A DNA stretch of 30,449 nucleotides from an uncultured Clostridia bacterium (GCA_934454115.1 CAKSFQ010000025.1:1-30449); one strand, 5' to 3'. Shown: positions 1 through 9,341, numbered from the stretch's first letter. The notes: generated by a model not told the origin, from the sequence alone. Numbers and translations: made by a program.

Positions 1-274
1 CATTTTCAATATTTTCTTTTGCTTTTTTGGATTCCTCCGCAAGCATTTCTTTAAATTCCTTGTCGCTCTCCGGGTCATCCATCATCAGCCTTGCATCCTC
101 AATGGTGTCGCGGTTAGCTTTATATTCCCGATATTTTTCTACAATCGGTGTTAAATCGGAATGCTCCTTGCAAAGCTTGCGCCAGGTCTCCTGATCCGCA
201 ATCACATCGGGATCGCTGATTTTCTTTGCGAGCTCTTCAAATTGGTTTTCAATAAACGATAGCTTTTCAAACAT
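1..274 (-). CDS. prfA: Peptide chain release factor 1 (RF1), N-terminal part, cut by window edge
   Basis: RF1 releases the finished peptide at UAA and UAG stop codons. Only the first 91 residues are in the window. They begin MFEKLSFIENQFEELAKKIS and continue through a DPDV motif and a charged helical stretch, matching the N-terminal helical domain of RF1; the PAT tripeptide and GGQ loop would lie beyond base 1. The ATG at 274 is preceded by a purine-rich ribosome binding site (GGAAAGGAAAGGA). The gene follows prfB on the same strand with a 96-nt gap and no obvious strong terminator, so co-transcription with secA-prfB is possible. Family assignment rests on the N-terminus alone, which is less diagnostic than the catalytic half. 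Confidence 0.85.
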   Translation of the reverse strand, partial: MFEKLSFIENQFEELAKKISDPDVIADQETWRKLCKEHSDLTPIVEKYREYKANRDTIEDARLMMDDPESDKEFKEMLAEESKKAKENIEN

Positions 275-370
275 GTGTCCTTTCCTTTCCGGGTCTTAAC
301 CGAACCCGATATGCTCTGTAACGGAAAATTCATCACCTTTTGCATTAGTTTTTCTGCAAGGCCTTGTATC

Positions 371-1484
371 TTACAGCTCTCCTCTGGATTTTGCAATCAG
401 ATAGGCGTTGACAAAACCGTCCAGGTCTCCGTCCATGACGGCGCCGATATTGCCCACTTCATAGCCGGTTCGGTGGTCTTTGACCATACTGTAAGGGTGG
501 AAAACATAGGAGCGTATCTGACTGCCCCAACCAATTTCCATCTGAACGCCCTTTAAATCCTCAATTTTTTCCTTTTGTTCGCGTTCTGCAATCTCAATCA
601 GCTTTGATTTCAGCATCTTCATGGCGGTCTCGCGGTTTTTGTGCTGCGAACGCTCGTTCTGACAGGTTACCACAACCCCGGTCGGAAGGTGGGTAATCCG
701 AATTGCCGATTCCGTTTTATTGATATGCTGACCGCCGGCGCCGCTGGAACGGTAGGTGTCGACCCGCAAATCCTCAGGGTTAATCTGAACGTTGATATCA
801 TCGTTGATCTCCGGCATAACCTCCACCGAGGCAAATGAGGTATGCCGTCTCGCCGCTGAGTCAAAGGGCGAAATACGCACCAGACGATGTACCCCTTTTT
901 CGCTCTTGGCATAGCCATAGGCGTTTAAGCCCTCCATCAAGAAGGTTACGCTCTTAATCCCGGCCTCCTCGCCGGCAAGATAGTCCAGCGTTTCGGTCTT
1001 ATATCCCCTTCGTTCTGCCCAGTGCTGATACATCCGAAACAGCATTTCGCACCAGTCCTGCGCCTCAGTTCCGCCGGCGCCGGCATGCAGTGTCAAAATA
1101 GCGTTGTTTTTATCGTATTTCCCGGAGAGCAGGGTTTCCAGTTTCATGGATTCCAGATCGCTTTGCAACTTGCCATAGCCCTTTTTGACCTCGTCCAGCA
1201 CGCTCTCGTCGTTTTCTTCGATCGCAAGCTCAACCAGTGTCGTCAAATCCTCCCAGGTTTCCTTCAGCTGTTCATAACGGGCAATCTTTGAGCGCATTCC
1301 CTTGATCGTTTGCAGTACATGACCGGCTGCATCCATATCCTGATAAAAATCCGCTGCCATGGTCTGCTTTTCCAGTTCATCCGCTTCTTTCTGCGTTTTT
1401 GCGATGTTAAAGTGAATCCCTCAGTTCTGTTATTTCTTTTTCCATTCCTTCGAGTCCTATCTTGTACTCGTCAAAAGCTATCAC
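371..1484 (-). CDS. prfB: Peptide chain release factor 2 (RF2), expressed by programmed +1 frameshift
   Basis: RF2 terminates translation at UGA and UAA. The main frame (1360 down to 371) has the RF2 discriminator tripeptide SPF in [13 protein letters not shown] and the catalytic GGQ in [14 protein letters not shown]. It lacks a normal N-terminus. A 25-codon leader starts at GTG 1484 ([20 protein letters not shown]..., SD AAGGA) and ends at a stop in codon 26. Skipping one base at CTT-T gives [16 protein letters not shown] and joins the main frame, for a 370-aa product of normal RF2 length. The leader length and the AGGG placement match the classical E. coli cassette, but the stop is TAA, not TGA. 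secA lies 33 nt upstream and prfA 96 nt downstream. Confidence 0.95.
1406..1421 (-). promoter_or_regulatory. prfB +1 programmed frameshift site with UAA stop
   Basis: Read on the minus strand the cassette is AGG GAT TCA CTT TAA C. It has an internal Shine-Dalgarno-like AGGGA, a CTT slippery codon at 1412-1410, and an in-frame TAA at 1409-1407. Slipping CTT to TTT skips one base, and decoding resumes at AAC. In known prfB genes the stop is UGA, read only by RF2, which makes the shift a sensor of RF2 level. UAA is read by both release factors, so the feedback logic should differ here. Confidence 0.88.
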
Positions 1485-1517
1485 AGTCTCACATCCTTAT
1501 TGTTTTTTGTCCTTATT

Positions 1518-4298
1518 TCAAATTTCATTTATTGATTGTGCCTGATCCTTATCCATGCAGCAATGCTTATATTTCTTGCCGCTGCCGCAGGGGCATGGAT
1601 CATTTCTGCCGATTTGTACTTTTTTGCGTACCGGCTGTTTCTTTACGGTGCCGTCACCGCCGTGGTTTTCTGCGATCGGTTTTGCAACCTGGGTGCGTTC
1701 AATCTTATTCTGCGGTACTACATGGAAAAGGTAACGCACAGTTTCTTCCTTAATGGAAGCGATCATTTCTTCAAACATATCCATGGCCTCAAACTTATAT
1801 TCGATGACCGGGTCACGCTGCGCATAAGCACGCAGATTGATACCCTGGCGCAGCTGCTCCATATTATCAATATGTGCCATCCATTTTTGGTCAACAACGC
1901 GCAGCAGCAGAATACGCTCTACCTCGCGGATCATATCGCCGAAATCATTTTCTTTTTCGGCATATTTTTCGTGAATCGGTTCAAGCAGATGATCTCTAAG
2001 ACTCTCCTGCGTCATATGATCCAGTTCGTGCTCGCTGAAATCAAAGGCATTTGAGGGCAGCTCACCAAAGATTCCCGTGATATGCTCCTTCATGCCTTTC
2101 CAGTCCCATTCCTCCGCCGGAATCTGGTCGCCGGCATAAAGCACAATCACCTGAGATACGGTATCACTCATCATATTAAGGATATAATCCTTCATGTTTT
2201 CGCCGTTCAGTACCCGATCGCGCTGTTCATAAATCATTTCGCGCTGCTGGTTATTGACGTCATCGTATTGAAGAACGTGCTTCCGGATATCAAAGTTTCT
2301 TCCTTCAACGCGTTCCTGTGCGGTTTCGATGGCATTGCTGAGCATCTTGCTCTCGATTGCCTCATCATCCTCCATCCCCAAGGTTTCCATAATACGGTTG
2401 ATGCGCTCCGGCGCAAAAAGACGCATCAGGTCGTCCTCTAACGAGAGGTAGAATTTCGATGCACCCTTGTCGCCCTGACGGCCGGAACGACCGCGCAGCT
2501 GGTTATCAATTCGTCGGCTCTCGTGACGCTCGGTGCCGATAATATAAAGACCGCCGGCCTCTAAAACGGCCTTTTGCTCCGGTTCAATCTCCTGTTTGAA
2601 CTGCTGATACAGCTCCTGATAAACCTTACGCGCGTTAAGGATTTCCTCATTGTCAGTCTCGGCAAAGCCGGTAGCCTGAACGATCATTTCTTCTTCAAAG
2701 CCCTGTCTGCGCATCGCGTCCTTTGCCATAAACTCGGCATTACCGCCGAGAACAATGTCGGTACCGCGGCCGGCCATGTTGGTCGCGATGGTGACCGCAC
2801 CCTTTTTACCGGCCTGTGCAACAATCTCAGCCTCTTTATCGTGGAACTTTGCATTCAGCACATTATGGGCAATACCGCGCTTTCGCAGCAGCTTGCTCAG
2901 AAGCTCCGACTTTTCGATTGAGACCGTGCCGATCAGCACAGGCTGACCCATTTCGTGCGCCTTTACGACCTCCTGGATCACTGCATTGAACTTTGCAAGC
3001 TCTGTCTTATAAATACTGTCCGGAAAGTCCAATCTCGCAAGCGGCTTGTTGGTAGGAATTACGATGACGTCCAGACGGTAAATTTCCTGGAACTCCTCCT
3101 CCTCCGTCTGCGCCGTACCGGTCATACCGGAAAGCTTTTTATAAAGCCGGAAGAAATTCTGAAAGGTGATTGTTGCAAGCGTCTTGCTTTCATTTTCGAC
3201 TTTTACACCCTCTTTGGCCTCGATGGCCTGATGCAATCCGTCGCTGTAGCGGCGTCCGAACATCATACGACCGGTAAATTCGTCAACAATAATGACCTCG
3301 CCGTCTTTTACCACATAATCCTTATCCCGTTTCATCACGCCGATTGCCTTGATGGCCTGATTGATGTGATGTGAGAGCGTCATGTTGTCCGGGTCGGTTA
3401 AATTGTCGATGTGAAATGCTTCCTCTGCCTTCTTCACACCCTGCGGTGTCAGCATTGCAGTATGTGCCTTTTCATCGACAATGTAATCATAATCATCAAA
3501 CTCTTCCTCGTCCTCGACCTCAACCTTTGCGTCGGTTTCGACAACCTTTTTAAAGCGCAGCGTCTTTGCAAAACGGTCTGCCTGGGTATAAAGATCGGTG
3601 GATTTATCGCCCATACCCGAAATAATCAGCGGTGTTCTCGCTTCATCAATTAAGATACTGTCGACCTCATCGACGATGGCATAGGCGTGACCGCGCTGCA
3701 CCTTATTTTCCTTATATATCACCATGTTATCACGCAGATAATCAAATCCAAGTTCATTGTTGGTGCCGTAGGTGATGTCGGCGGCATAAGCCTGCTTCCG
3801 CTCGGCGTTATCTTTTTCATGGATTACAAGGCCGACGGAAAGCCCCAAAAAGTTATAAAGCTTTCCCATCCACTCACTGTCACGCTTTGCCAGATAATCG
3901 TTTACCGTGACAATATGGACGCCCTCGCCGGTCAGTGCGTTTAAGTAAGCCGGAAGCGTTGCAACCAAAGTCTTACCTTCACCGGTTTTCATCTCGGCAA
4001 TGCGGCCCTGGTGCAGGACGATACCGCCCACAACCTGAACAGGGAAGTGTTTCATTCCCAGCACGCGCCAGGCGGCCTCGCGGCACACGGCAAAAGCCTC
4101 CGGCAAAATATCGTCCGTGGTCTCCCCGTTTTTTAAACGTTCTTTCAATGTATCCGTCATGGCACGCAGCTCTTTATCACTTTTTTCGGCCATGGTGTCC
4201 TCTAAGGCAAGCACCTGATCCCGAATCGGAACAATCTTTTTTAGTTCTCTGTCGCTGTACGTGCCGATAATTTTTTCAATCACACTCTTTACAGACAT
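1518..4298 (-). CDS. secA: Preprotein translocase ATPase SecA
   Basis: SecA is the cytosolic motor that drives unfolded preproteins through the SecYEG channel. At 926 aa it is somewhat longer than the Bacillus protein (about 840). Visible features are the Walker A segment [20 protein letters not shown] near residue 100, the [19 protein letters not shown] motif in NBD1, [11 protein letters not shown], the second-motor motifs [15 protein letters not shown] and [11 protein letters not shown], and a C-terminal SEC-C zinc motif [13 protein letters not shown] that binds SecB or the ribosome in the family. An acidic insert ([14 protein letters not shown]) lies around residue 260. The ATG at 4298 has a good GGAGG site. 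The secA-prfB order is the classical Firmicute arrangement, and a strong promoter lies about 60 nt upstream. Confidence 0.98.
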   Translation of the reverse strand: MSVKSVIEKIIGTYSDRELKKIVPIRDQVLALEDTMAEKSDKELRAMTDTLKERLKNGETTDDILPEAFAVCREAAWRVLGMKHFPVQVVGGIVLHQGRIAEMKTGEGKTLVATLPAYLNALTGEGVHIVTVNDYLAKRDSEWMGKLYNFLGLSVGLVIHEKDNAERKQAYAADITYGTNNELGFDYLRDNMVIYKENKVQRGHAYAIVDEVDSILIDEARTPLIISGMGDKSTDLYTQADRFAKTLRFKKVVETDAKVEVEDEEEFDDYDYIVDEKAHTAMLTPQGVKKAEEAFHIDNLTDPDNMTLSHHINQAIKAIGVMKRDKDYVVKDGEVIIVDEFTGRMMFGRRYSDGLHQAIEAKEGVKVENESKTLATITFQNFFRLYKKLSGMTGTAQTEEEEFQEIYRLDVIVIPTNKPLARLDFPDSIYKTELAKFNAVIQEVVKAHEMGQPVLIGTVSIEKSELLSKLLRKRGIAHNVLNAKFHDKEAEIVAQAGKKGAVTIATNMAGRGTDIVLGGNAEFMAKDAMRRQGFEEEMIVQATGFAETDNEEILNARKVYQELYQQFKQEIEPEQKAVLEAGGLYIIGTERHESRRIDNQLRGRSGRQGDKGASKFYLSLEDDLMRLFAPERINRIMETLGMEDDEAIESKMLSNAIETAQERVEGRNFDIRKHVLQYDDVNNQQREMIYEQRDRVLNGENMKDYILNMMSDTVSQVIVLYAGDQIPAEEWDWKGMKEHITGIFGELPSNAFDFSEHELDHMTQESLRDHLLEPIHEKYAEKENDFGDMIREVERILLLRVVDQKWMAHIDNMEQLRQGINLRAYAQRDPVIEYKFEAMDMFEEMIASIKEETVRYLFHVVPQNKIERTQVAKPIAENHGGDGTVKKQPVRKKVQIGRNDPCPCGSGKKYKHCCMDKDQAQSINEI

Positions 4299-4356
4299 AA
4301 TATTACCTCCATACTGTCATCAGCAAATCCAATCGATTTCTGCACGATTAGTATCC

Positions 4357-4385
4357 ATTATATCATCTTTTTTTATGTTTGGCAA
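4357..4385 (-). promoter_or_regulatory. sigma-A promoter of the secA-prfB(-prfA) unit
   Basis: On the minus strand: -35 TTGCCA (4385-4380), 17-nt spacer, -10 TATAAT (4362-4357). The -10 is a perfect consensus match, about 60 nt before the secA start. Confidence 0.8.
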
Positions 4386-4529
4386 GGAAAATATTGCAAA
4401 TGTTTTCGCCACGTGCTCCGGTTTGTCATTTGGAATACAAAGATTCCCTTTATTCCCATTTTCTTACTGTTTCCTACGCTTTTTTGACCGTTTGTAACAC
4501 AAATGTCACAATATTTTTATCTAATTTCA

Positions 4530-4557
4530 ATTTTCGCGTATATTCTAATGCTATAAT
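4530..4557 (+). promoter_or_regulatory. Candidate promoter of the SLH-domain gene
   Basis: TATAAT at 4552-4557 is preceded by TGC, an extended -10 box. The -35 region about 17 nt upstream is poor (TTTC/AATTTT). It lies 65 nt before the chosen start, which has a GGAGG site at 4611-4615. Confidence 0.5.
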
Positions 4558-4621
4558 ATTGTATAAGGGTGTTTTGAAAATTTCTACCATGAAAATAAAC
4601 GGAAATATCAGGAGGATTTTA

Positions 4622-6859
4622 ATGATGAAACAACGTTATGCAGCAAAAATCAGCGCACTGCTTGCCGCTGCCATGCTCGGCGGAAGCGTGCTCCCGGTTT
4701 GTGCGGAGGAAGCGACACTGCCGTCCGCAGCGCTAGGTAACGTCTCCATTGCCGATGAGACGGCGCAGGCGACCAATACCGTTAAAATTTCAGCAAACTA
4801 TTACGCTGAAGAAAATCATCAGTATACCATTCAGTTCACCGCGCTTTCCGCGATTCCGGCGTTTACCAAGCTGGAGGCAAGTGTTACCTACAAGGATGCG
4901 TCCGTGATTTCGGCGGCATTTGACAGTGCGGTTTTAAAAGATGCCGTAAAGGACGTTCTGCGCGGCGAAGATTACGCAAGTTATACGCTGCAGTATGAAA
5001 ATGCCGCAGAGATCAAAGAAAAAACAAGAATCTTTTCTTTGACGGTACGCAGCGAAAAGGCGCCGGACGATCAAAATCTTGTTTTGTCCGCGATTTCTGT
5101 CACCCAGGCCGATGGCACGGTAACGCAGCTTGCACCGGATATGACCATTCAGTCCGGTCCGATTGTTCCGGAGCTAAATGAGGACGAAACCGCCGCTTAT
5201 GATGCACTGATTGCGCTGCCGGTTGCAGACACCCTCTCCTTTTATCAAAAGGACGGCGCTCTGACTGATCTTGACGCGCTGCAAAGCACGGTGCAAAAGG
5301 TAACGGAAAAATATACCGCCCTGCCTGCAAAAAGCCGGGAGAACATTAACGCCGTGATGGAATATAACGGCTACCGGATCGATAATGCCGAGCGGCTGAC
5401 TGCGATTTTAAAGGGAATGAATAACGCCCTCGGCGCCATAGAGATTTCCAGTGTATTAAAAGATCTAACCGAAAAGACGGTTATGAATTACCAGTTTTTG
5501 CTGGATGTATTCCAGAAAAAAAAGGATTATATCAACCTTGGGAGTCTGCCGAAAGATTCCGCACCACTCACTGAGGCGCAGGAAACCCTGCAAGCCTTAG
5601 AATCGGCGTCCGCATTGCTGAAAACCGCCTATGCCGCAGCCTCTTATGCCGATAAGGCCTATGCCTGTGAGGATCAGATCGGCGTGATTCAGGGATTAAG
5701 CGCGCACAAGTATTACGCAGACTATCTATCATCGCTGAACACGCAGATTGATACACTAACCAAAGAAGTGACCGATCAGTATACCGGACGAGACAAGGAA
5801 AATATCCTTTCTACCCTTGGTAAATCGAAAACAACCATCGAAATGATCGAAAAGGGCATGAACGATTTGCCGATCATGACCGTGGGTACCATCTCAATCC
5901 GAAATACTTACACCGTCAGCTTTACCAGAAAATCCGCCCTCTCCGATTCCTTGAACGTTAAAATTGTCGTTACGGTAAAGGATAAAAACGGCGCTGTACT
6001 TGACACGGCGGAAAAGGAATTTCCCGCGGATCAGAATGCGCTTAACATCAATATTTTGGCAAGAAGCACATATCCGAAAAACGAGTACGTTACGGTATCG
6101 GCCGTATACCTTGTAAACGGCGCGGAATTTCCCATTGATTCCAAGGAATGCAAGGCCATGTATTTTGCTTCTGCCGACACACCCGGCGGAATCGGACGTC
6201 CCTCAAACGGCGGCGGAAGCTCCTCCGGCACAACAGGTAATGATAACAAAGGCGGCGGAACGCTCTTCCCCGGTGCCTCGGACGAGCCGGAAAATCCCTC
6301 ACAGGATGCCGAAGATCAGGAATTGTTCCGTGATCTGGGCAACCACGCCTGGGCAAAAGACGCGATCGAAAAGCTCTACTATGCCGGCATCGTAAACGGA
6401 ATGGAAAAGGATATTTTTCAGCCGGCAGGCCAAGTCACCAGAGAGCAGTTTGCAAAAATGGTGACGCAGCTGTTTGGTCTGAGCACAAAAGCAACCAACA
6501 CAAACTTTAAAGACGTTGACGAAAACGCCTGGTATGCACCGTACATCACCGCGGCGTTGCAGGCAGGCTATATTCAGGGTCAATCGGAAGAATATTTCGG
6601 CATCGGCGAGCCGATTATGCGTCAGGACATGGCAACCATTTTGTACCGCGCCTTAGGAAACCAAAACAGCAAGGCTGTCCTTTCCTTTACGGATCAGGAT
6701 TCCATTGCGCCATATGCAATGGATGCGATCGCAGAACTGGTCGGTCTTGGCGTTGTCAACGGCTATGAGGACGGAAGCTTTCAGCCGCGCGGCACAGCAA
6801 CACGTGCCGAGGCCGCAAAGATGATTTACGGGATTTATACCTATCTGAATAAAGAATAA
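4622..6859 (+). CDS. Secreted cell-surface protein with three C-terminal SLH domains
   Basis: This 745-aa protein is probably exported and held on the cell wall; its other function is not recognisable. The start at ATG 4622 (a second ATG follows at once) has GGAGG 7 nt upstream. Residues 1 to about 29 form a signal peptide with a KQR n-region, an Ala/Leu core and a likely cut at VCA-EE. The next 150 residues or so are beta-rich and could be a cohesin-like or adhesive fold, followed by a helical stretch rich in charged residues. A Gly/Ser linker (about 522-546) leads to three S-layer homology repeats at about 566-610 (FRDLGNHAWAKDAI), 626-670 (FKDVDENAWYAPYI) and 687-735 (FTDQDSIAPYAMDAI), the second and third with the TRAEAAKM / RQDMA type signature. 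Upstream in-frame codons lack a ribosome binding site and lie before the promoter, so they are excluded. Confidence 0.85.
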   Translation: MMKQRYAAKISALLAAAMLGGSVLPVCAEEATLPSAALGNVSIADETAQATNTVKISANYYAEENHQYTIQFTALSAIPAFTKLEASVTYKDASVISAAFDSAVLKDAVKDVLRGEDYASYTLQYENAAEIKEKTRIFSLTVRSEKAPDDQNLVLSAISVTQADGTVTQLAPDMTIQSGPIVPELNEDETAAYDALIALPVADTLSFYQKDGALTDLDALQSTVQKVTEKYTALPAKSRENINAVMEYNGYRIDNAERLTAILKGMNNALGAIEISSVLKDLTEKTVMNYQFLLDVFQKKKDYINLGSLPKDSAPLTEAQETLQALESASALLKTAYAAASYADKAYACEDQIGVIQGLSAHKYYADYLSSLNTQIDTLTKEVTDQYTGRDKENILSTLGKSKTTIEMIEKGMNDLPIMTVGTISIRNTYTVSFTRKSALSDSLNVKIVVTVKDKNGAVLDTAEKEFPADQNALNINILARSTYPKNEYVTVSAVYLVNGAEFPIDSKECKAMYFASADTPGGIGRPSNGGGSSSGTTGNDNKGGGTLFPGASDEPENPSQDAEDQELFRDLGNHAWAKDAIEKLYYAGIVNGMEKDIFQPAGQVTREQFAKMVTQLFGLSTKATNTNFKDVDENAWYAPYITAALQAGYIQGQSEEYFGIGEPIMRQDMATILYRALGNQNSKAVLSFTDQDSIAPYAMDAIAELVGLGVVNGYEDGSFQPRGTATRAEAAKMIYGIYTYLNKE

Positions 6860-6867
6860 TGCAAGGT

Positions 6868-7143
6868 TAGCCGAAAGAGAGTAATCCGAACCCGCCTGAA
6901 AAGGTGAAATTTCGGCATCTTTTGGCTTGTCATCTTTGCAAGGCGCCGAGCCTTGCTGCATCTTCCGCACCAAAATCTGCTCAAAATTGAATCCTTTTCA
7001 GGTCGTAGAATTTTGAGAGAGCGGATTTTTGGTTGCGCAAGGCAAAAACGCAGGTAATCCTAACGGATTGCCGAGTATTTTAACGCAGCGAAAGCGGAAA
7101 TCCGCCTCCCAAAATCGGGGTTCGGATTGCTCACTTTCGGCTA
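6868..7143. repeat. 276-bp element with 26-bp imperfect terminal inverted repeats
   Basis: The left end at 6868-6893 begins TAGCCGAAAG, and the right end at 7118-7143 is its reverse complement at 24 of 26 positions. Inside are further complementary parts: a hairpin GCAAGGC/GCCTTGC with a 5-nt loop near 6939-6957, CCTGAAAAGG near 6895 against CCTTTTCAGG near 6992, and AAAATCTGCTCAAAATT against a related inverse copy near 7010-7030. No ORF is present. The ends abut TA dinucleotides, which would fit a MITE of IS630/mariner type, but a structured intergenic repeat is equally possible. Only one copy is in the window. Confidence 0.7.
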
Positions 7144-7181
7144 GGGGCTGCGGCAAAATGATTTCATTTTGCCGCAGCCCC
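7144..7181 (+). terminator. Strong hairpin, probable terminator of the SLH gene
   Basis: A perfect 17-bp stem, GGGGCTGCGGCAAAATG with its reverse complement, closes a 4-nt ATTT loop. It starts right at the end of the inverted-repeat element. The following bases ATTGTGTTTTC give only a weak T tract. It could also end transcription of the opposing transpeptidase gene. Confidence 0.6.
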
Positions 7182-7317
7182 ATTGTGTTTTCAAACTTTA
7201 TGTTATGATTTAGATAACGAATCCAAATATGCCAAAAGAGATGGCTTTCTTTAATAAATACCCATTTTTGTTGATGCTTACAACCAGCATATTTCAAATA
7301 CGTTTTTCACTTTCCAA

Positions 7318-8727
7318 TCAATAGACAACAGCGGTAGTGCCGACCGGGATATGATCGGCCAGATACCGGATTTTGTCTGCCGGCATTCTGACGCATCCGT
7401 GCGAAACCGGCGTTCCCTGGGTGCCGTCCTGGACGGTACCGTTCGTATTAAACAAGATGGAATGCAGCGCGATGCCGCGCTCTAAATTCAAATACATCAC
7501 GGGCTTTACGTAATACGTGGGATGAAACCACCCGTTGCCGTACGCGCAGTAGGTCATGATGCCGGCCGGCGTGGGCGTGGTATTCTTACCGCTGGAGCAG
7601 GTGGAGGTGAAAATCAGATTCCAGTTTCCCTTATGCCCCTGAAAAGCGTTGACCCTCTGCCGCTCCAAATTCACCCAGATCAGATAATCCGTGCTGCTCT
7701 CAAACCCCTTAAGGTTGACAAAGGCCTCTTTGACCTCATCACTAAAATCCCCCTTGACGGTATAATCCTTATCCGAGACGCGCACGCTGGCGTAGGGAAC
7801 CCAGCAGCCGCGGTTTTCCTCCGGAATCCAGATTTTTGCCGCCGAGGTGCCGTAGTGGTCGCAGTAGATCACTCGACTCCCCTCGCCAAGGCTGCCGTTT
7901 GCGCCGCCCAGATACTGGTTCGCGTAGGTCTGCGTCCAATACCGCACAGTCGCCTCGATTTCCACCGGCTTTACCTGGCCGTTCACCGTCTCCTCCAGCT
8001 TTTGGTTGTACCAGGCCTCATCATAGTTTACAATCTGCACCGTCTTTTCAATCCGGCGAACTTCACCGTTTAAATGTACCTCCAGCGCCACGGTAATCTC
8101 CCCGTTCTCGGTCTCGCGGTCAAACGGAATGTCCATCTCCATACCGGTGATTCTGCCGTTGTAGATCGGAAATTCCGAGCTGTAATAGTCGCCGTGCGCC
8201 TCGCCGTCCACAAACCACTGGGCAGAGCCCATCCGCCTTGACGCCGCACGCACCATCACCGCCTGAAAATGCGCCTTTGGGTGATCCGGCGTGATCTCTG
8301 TAATGCCGTCCATAAACGCAAGCGTTAATTTCTTCATATATTCCGCGTCAGAGAGGTTTGCCTCTTGCTCCGTTGCCGACGTATCGGCTTTGGGCGGTAT
8401 CGTTACGGAAGGCGCCGCGGTCGGCGCCGGAGTTACGGTCGGCACAGCCGTCTGTACTGGCGTTTCGGTTGGCTGTGGCTTTCCCGGCATGGTAAAGCCG
8501 GAATCCGTCTCCGACCTTGCGGACGCTGCGGCGTCCCCTTCGTTTTGCGAAGGAGCATCGCTGCTCTTTGGCGGCGCGGTCTCGGTTGTCTCCTGTGAGG
8601 ATGATTCCTGTCCGGGAATCGCAAATCCACCCTCCGCAAAGGCGTCGATACCACAAAAGACGCCAAGGCAAAGCGCCACTACAAGCACCGCCGCCGTCCT
8701 CTTTTTTCTTCGTACCCAATCTTTCAT
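7318..8727 (-). CDS. Secreted L,D-transpeptidase (YkuD domain)
   Basis: L,D-transpeptidases form 3-3 crosslinks in peptidoglycan or attach proteins to it, acting outside the membrane. The 469-aa protein has an N-terminal signal segment after KDWVRRKKR, a Ser/Thr/Pro-rich spacer (TPAPTAAPSVTIPP region, about residues 60-115), a central beta-rich region, and a C-terminal YkuD domain with His422 in LHSILF and catalytic Cys445 in SHGCVRM. I chose ATG 8727 because a good -35/-10 pair lies just upstream, and an earlier in-frame ATG overlaps the -10 box. A GGGGAGA site precedes it. It stands alone, convergent with the SLH gene, and both act at the envelope. Confidence 0.92.
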   Translation of the reverse strand: MKDWVRRKKRTAAVLVVALCLGVFCGIDAFAEGGFAIPGQESSSQETTETAPPKSSDAPSQNEGDAAASARSETDSGFTMPGKPQPTETPVQTAVPTVTPAPTAAPSVTIPPKADTSATEQEANLSDAEYMKKLTLAFMDGITEITPDHPKAHFQAVMVRAASRRMGSAQWFVDGEAHGDYYSSEFPIYNGRITGMEMDIPFDRETENGEITVALEVHLNGEVRRIEKTVQIVNYDEAWYNQKLEETVNGQVKPVEIEATVRYWTQTYANQYLGGANGSLGEGSRVIYCDHYGTSAAKIWIPEENRGCWVPYASVRVSDKDYTVKGDFSDEVKEAFVNLKGFESSTDYLIWVNLERQRVNAFQGHKGNWNLIFTSTCSSGKNTTPTPAGIMTYCAYGNGWFHPTYYVKPVMYLNLERGIALHSILFNTNGTVQDGTQGTPVSHGCVRMPADKIRYLADHIPVGTTAVVY

Positions 8728-8761
8728 AACTCCATCTCCCCACGTCCGTTTTATATGTTTC

Positions 8762-8790
8762 ATTATATCGGATTTTAGGGTTGTTGTAAA
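8762..8790 (-). promoter_or_regulatory. sigma-A promoter of the L,D-transpeptidase gene
   Basis: On the minus strand: -35 TTTACA (8790-8785), 17-nt spacer, -10 TATAAT (8767-8762), about 35 nt from the start codon. Confidence 0.75.
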
Positions 8791-8868
8791 CAATTTTCCG
8801 GATTTTTCTATGAAAAAAATTTATTTTAAGAAATTTCAGAAAAAACCGGGAATTTTTTGAAAAAAGAC

Positions 8869-8897
8869 TTGCATTTTTCTCGGAAATAGTGTATACT
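8869..8897 (+). promoter_or_regulatory. Promoter of the tRNA-Pro gene
   Basis: TTGCAT at 8869-8874, a 17-nt spacer and TATACT at 8892-8897 lie 14 nt before the tRNA 5' end. Confidence 0.8.
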
Positions 8898-8911
8898 GTT
8901 TTTTGTTGTAT

Positions 8912-8988
8912 CGGGGTGTGGCTCAGTTTGGTAGAGTACCTGAATGGGGTTCAGGTGGCCGCTGGTTCGAATCCAGTCACTCCGACCA
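8912..8988 (+). tRNA. tRNA-Pro (anticodon GGG)
   Basis: This 77-nt tRNA has a 7-bp acceptor stem CGGGGTG / CACTCCG (one G-U), a D arm GGCTC...GAGTA, anticodon stem CCTGA/TCAGG around loop ATGGGGT (anticodon GGG, with G37 typical of tRNA-Pro), a T arm CTGG-TTCGAAT-CCAG, and an encoded CCA end. It reads CCC, and CCU by wobble. It has its own promoter and terminator, and its 3' end faces a phage-type remnant. Confidence 0.95.
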
Positions 8989-8996
8989 AAGCAGCT

Positions 8997-9023
8997 AAAA
9001 CCGCCGTTTTTACGGCGGTTTTT
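8997..9023 (+). terminator. Rho-independent terminator after tRNA-Pro (probably bidirectional)
   Basis: AAAA, then stem CCGCCG / CGGCGG with loop TTTTTA, then TTTTT. Read on the minus strand it also has a downstream T run, so it can serve the 104-aa ORF that ends at 9027. Confidence 0.88.
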
Positions 9024-9026
9024 ATT

Positions 9027-9341
9027 TCATCCCCGAAAACTCCCCGAATTTTTCTTATATTTTCTTTTTTCTTCCCCCATAGTCTCCACATCATTGTAGT
9101 TGTAAATCATGGGATGTTTCAGGTCGTGCAGCTCCACGGTTAAAATTTTTACCGTCTCGGTTAAATCCCGGATTTCCTGTTTGAGTTCCTCATATTGTTC
9201 CATGGTAAGTCCCTCCTCAATGTTTGCATAGCTTGGCCGTACAATCTCACCACCGCGCAGCAGTGCATTTTTGATATGACAGGCATTCTCCAGCTTTTCC
9301 GTCAGATTTTCCATGGCATCGATTTGGATTCTGATTTCCAT
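9027..9341 (-). CDS. Hypothetical phage-type protein, 104 aa
   Basis: I recognise no family. The protein is charged and mostly helical. A segment around residues 46-75 (MEQYEELKQEIRDLTETVKI) has heptad spacing and could form a coiled coil, and the C-terminus is basic (GEEKRKYKKN). The ATG at 9341 has a GTGAGGA site upstream. It is the last of three minus-strand ORFs beside the tRNA and shares their orientation with the DUF4373-like protein, so I infer it belongs to the same remnant. Confidence 0.55.
   Translation of the reverse strand: MEIRIQIDAMENLTEKLENACHIKNALLRGGEIVRPSYANIEEGLTMEQYEELKQEIRDLTETVKILTVELHDLKHPMIYNYNDVETMGEEKRKYKKNSGSFRG

Larger units (their letters stand above)
4299..4621. 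other. Divergent intergenic region secA / SLH protein
   Basis: This 323-bp AT-rich gap holds the secA promoter on the minus strand, an extended -10 promoter for the SLH gene on the plus strand, and the ribosome binding sites of both. I see no further gene or RNA motif. Confidence 0.6.
6860..7317. other. Intergenic region between convergent SLH and L,D-transpeptidase genes
   Basis: This 458-bp gap is occupied by the 276-bp inverted-repeat element and the adjacent 38-bp hairpin. The remaining 136 bp (7182-7317) are AT-rich, and I see nothing definable in them. Confidence 0.6.

Noticed and set aside
1022..1291. Long open frames on the strand opposite prfB, secA, guaA, purF, tig and others
   Set aside because: They are shadows of well-identified genes with no ribosome binding sites and no recognisable proteins.
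4379..4621. N-terminal extension of the SLH protein frame by 81 codons
   Set aside because: The frame runs through the promoter region and has no ribosome binding site; a signal peptide begins at 4622 behind GGAGG.
8291..8860. 189-codon open frame opposite the L,D-transpeptidase N-terminus
   Set aside because: It is antisense to the Ser/Thr/Pro-rich spacer, of low-complexity Gly/Val composition, and runs across the transpeptidase promoter.
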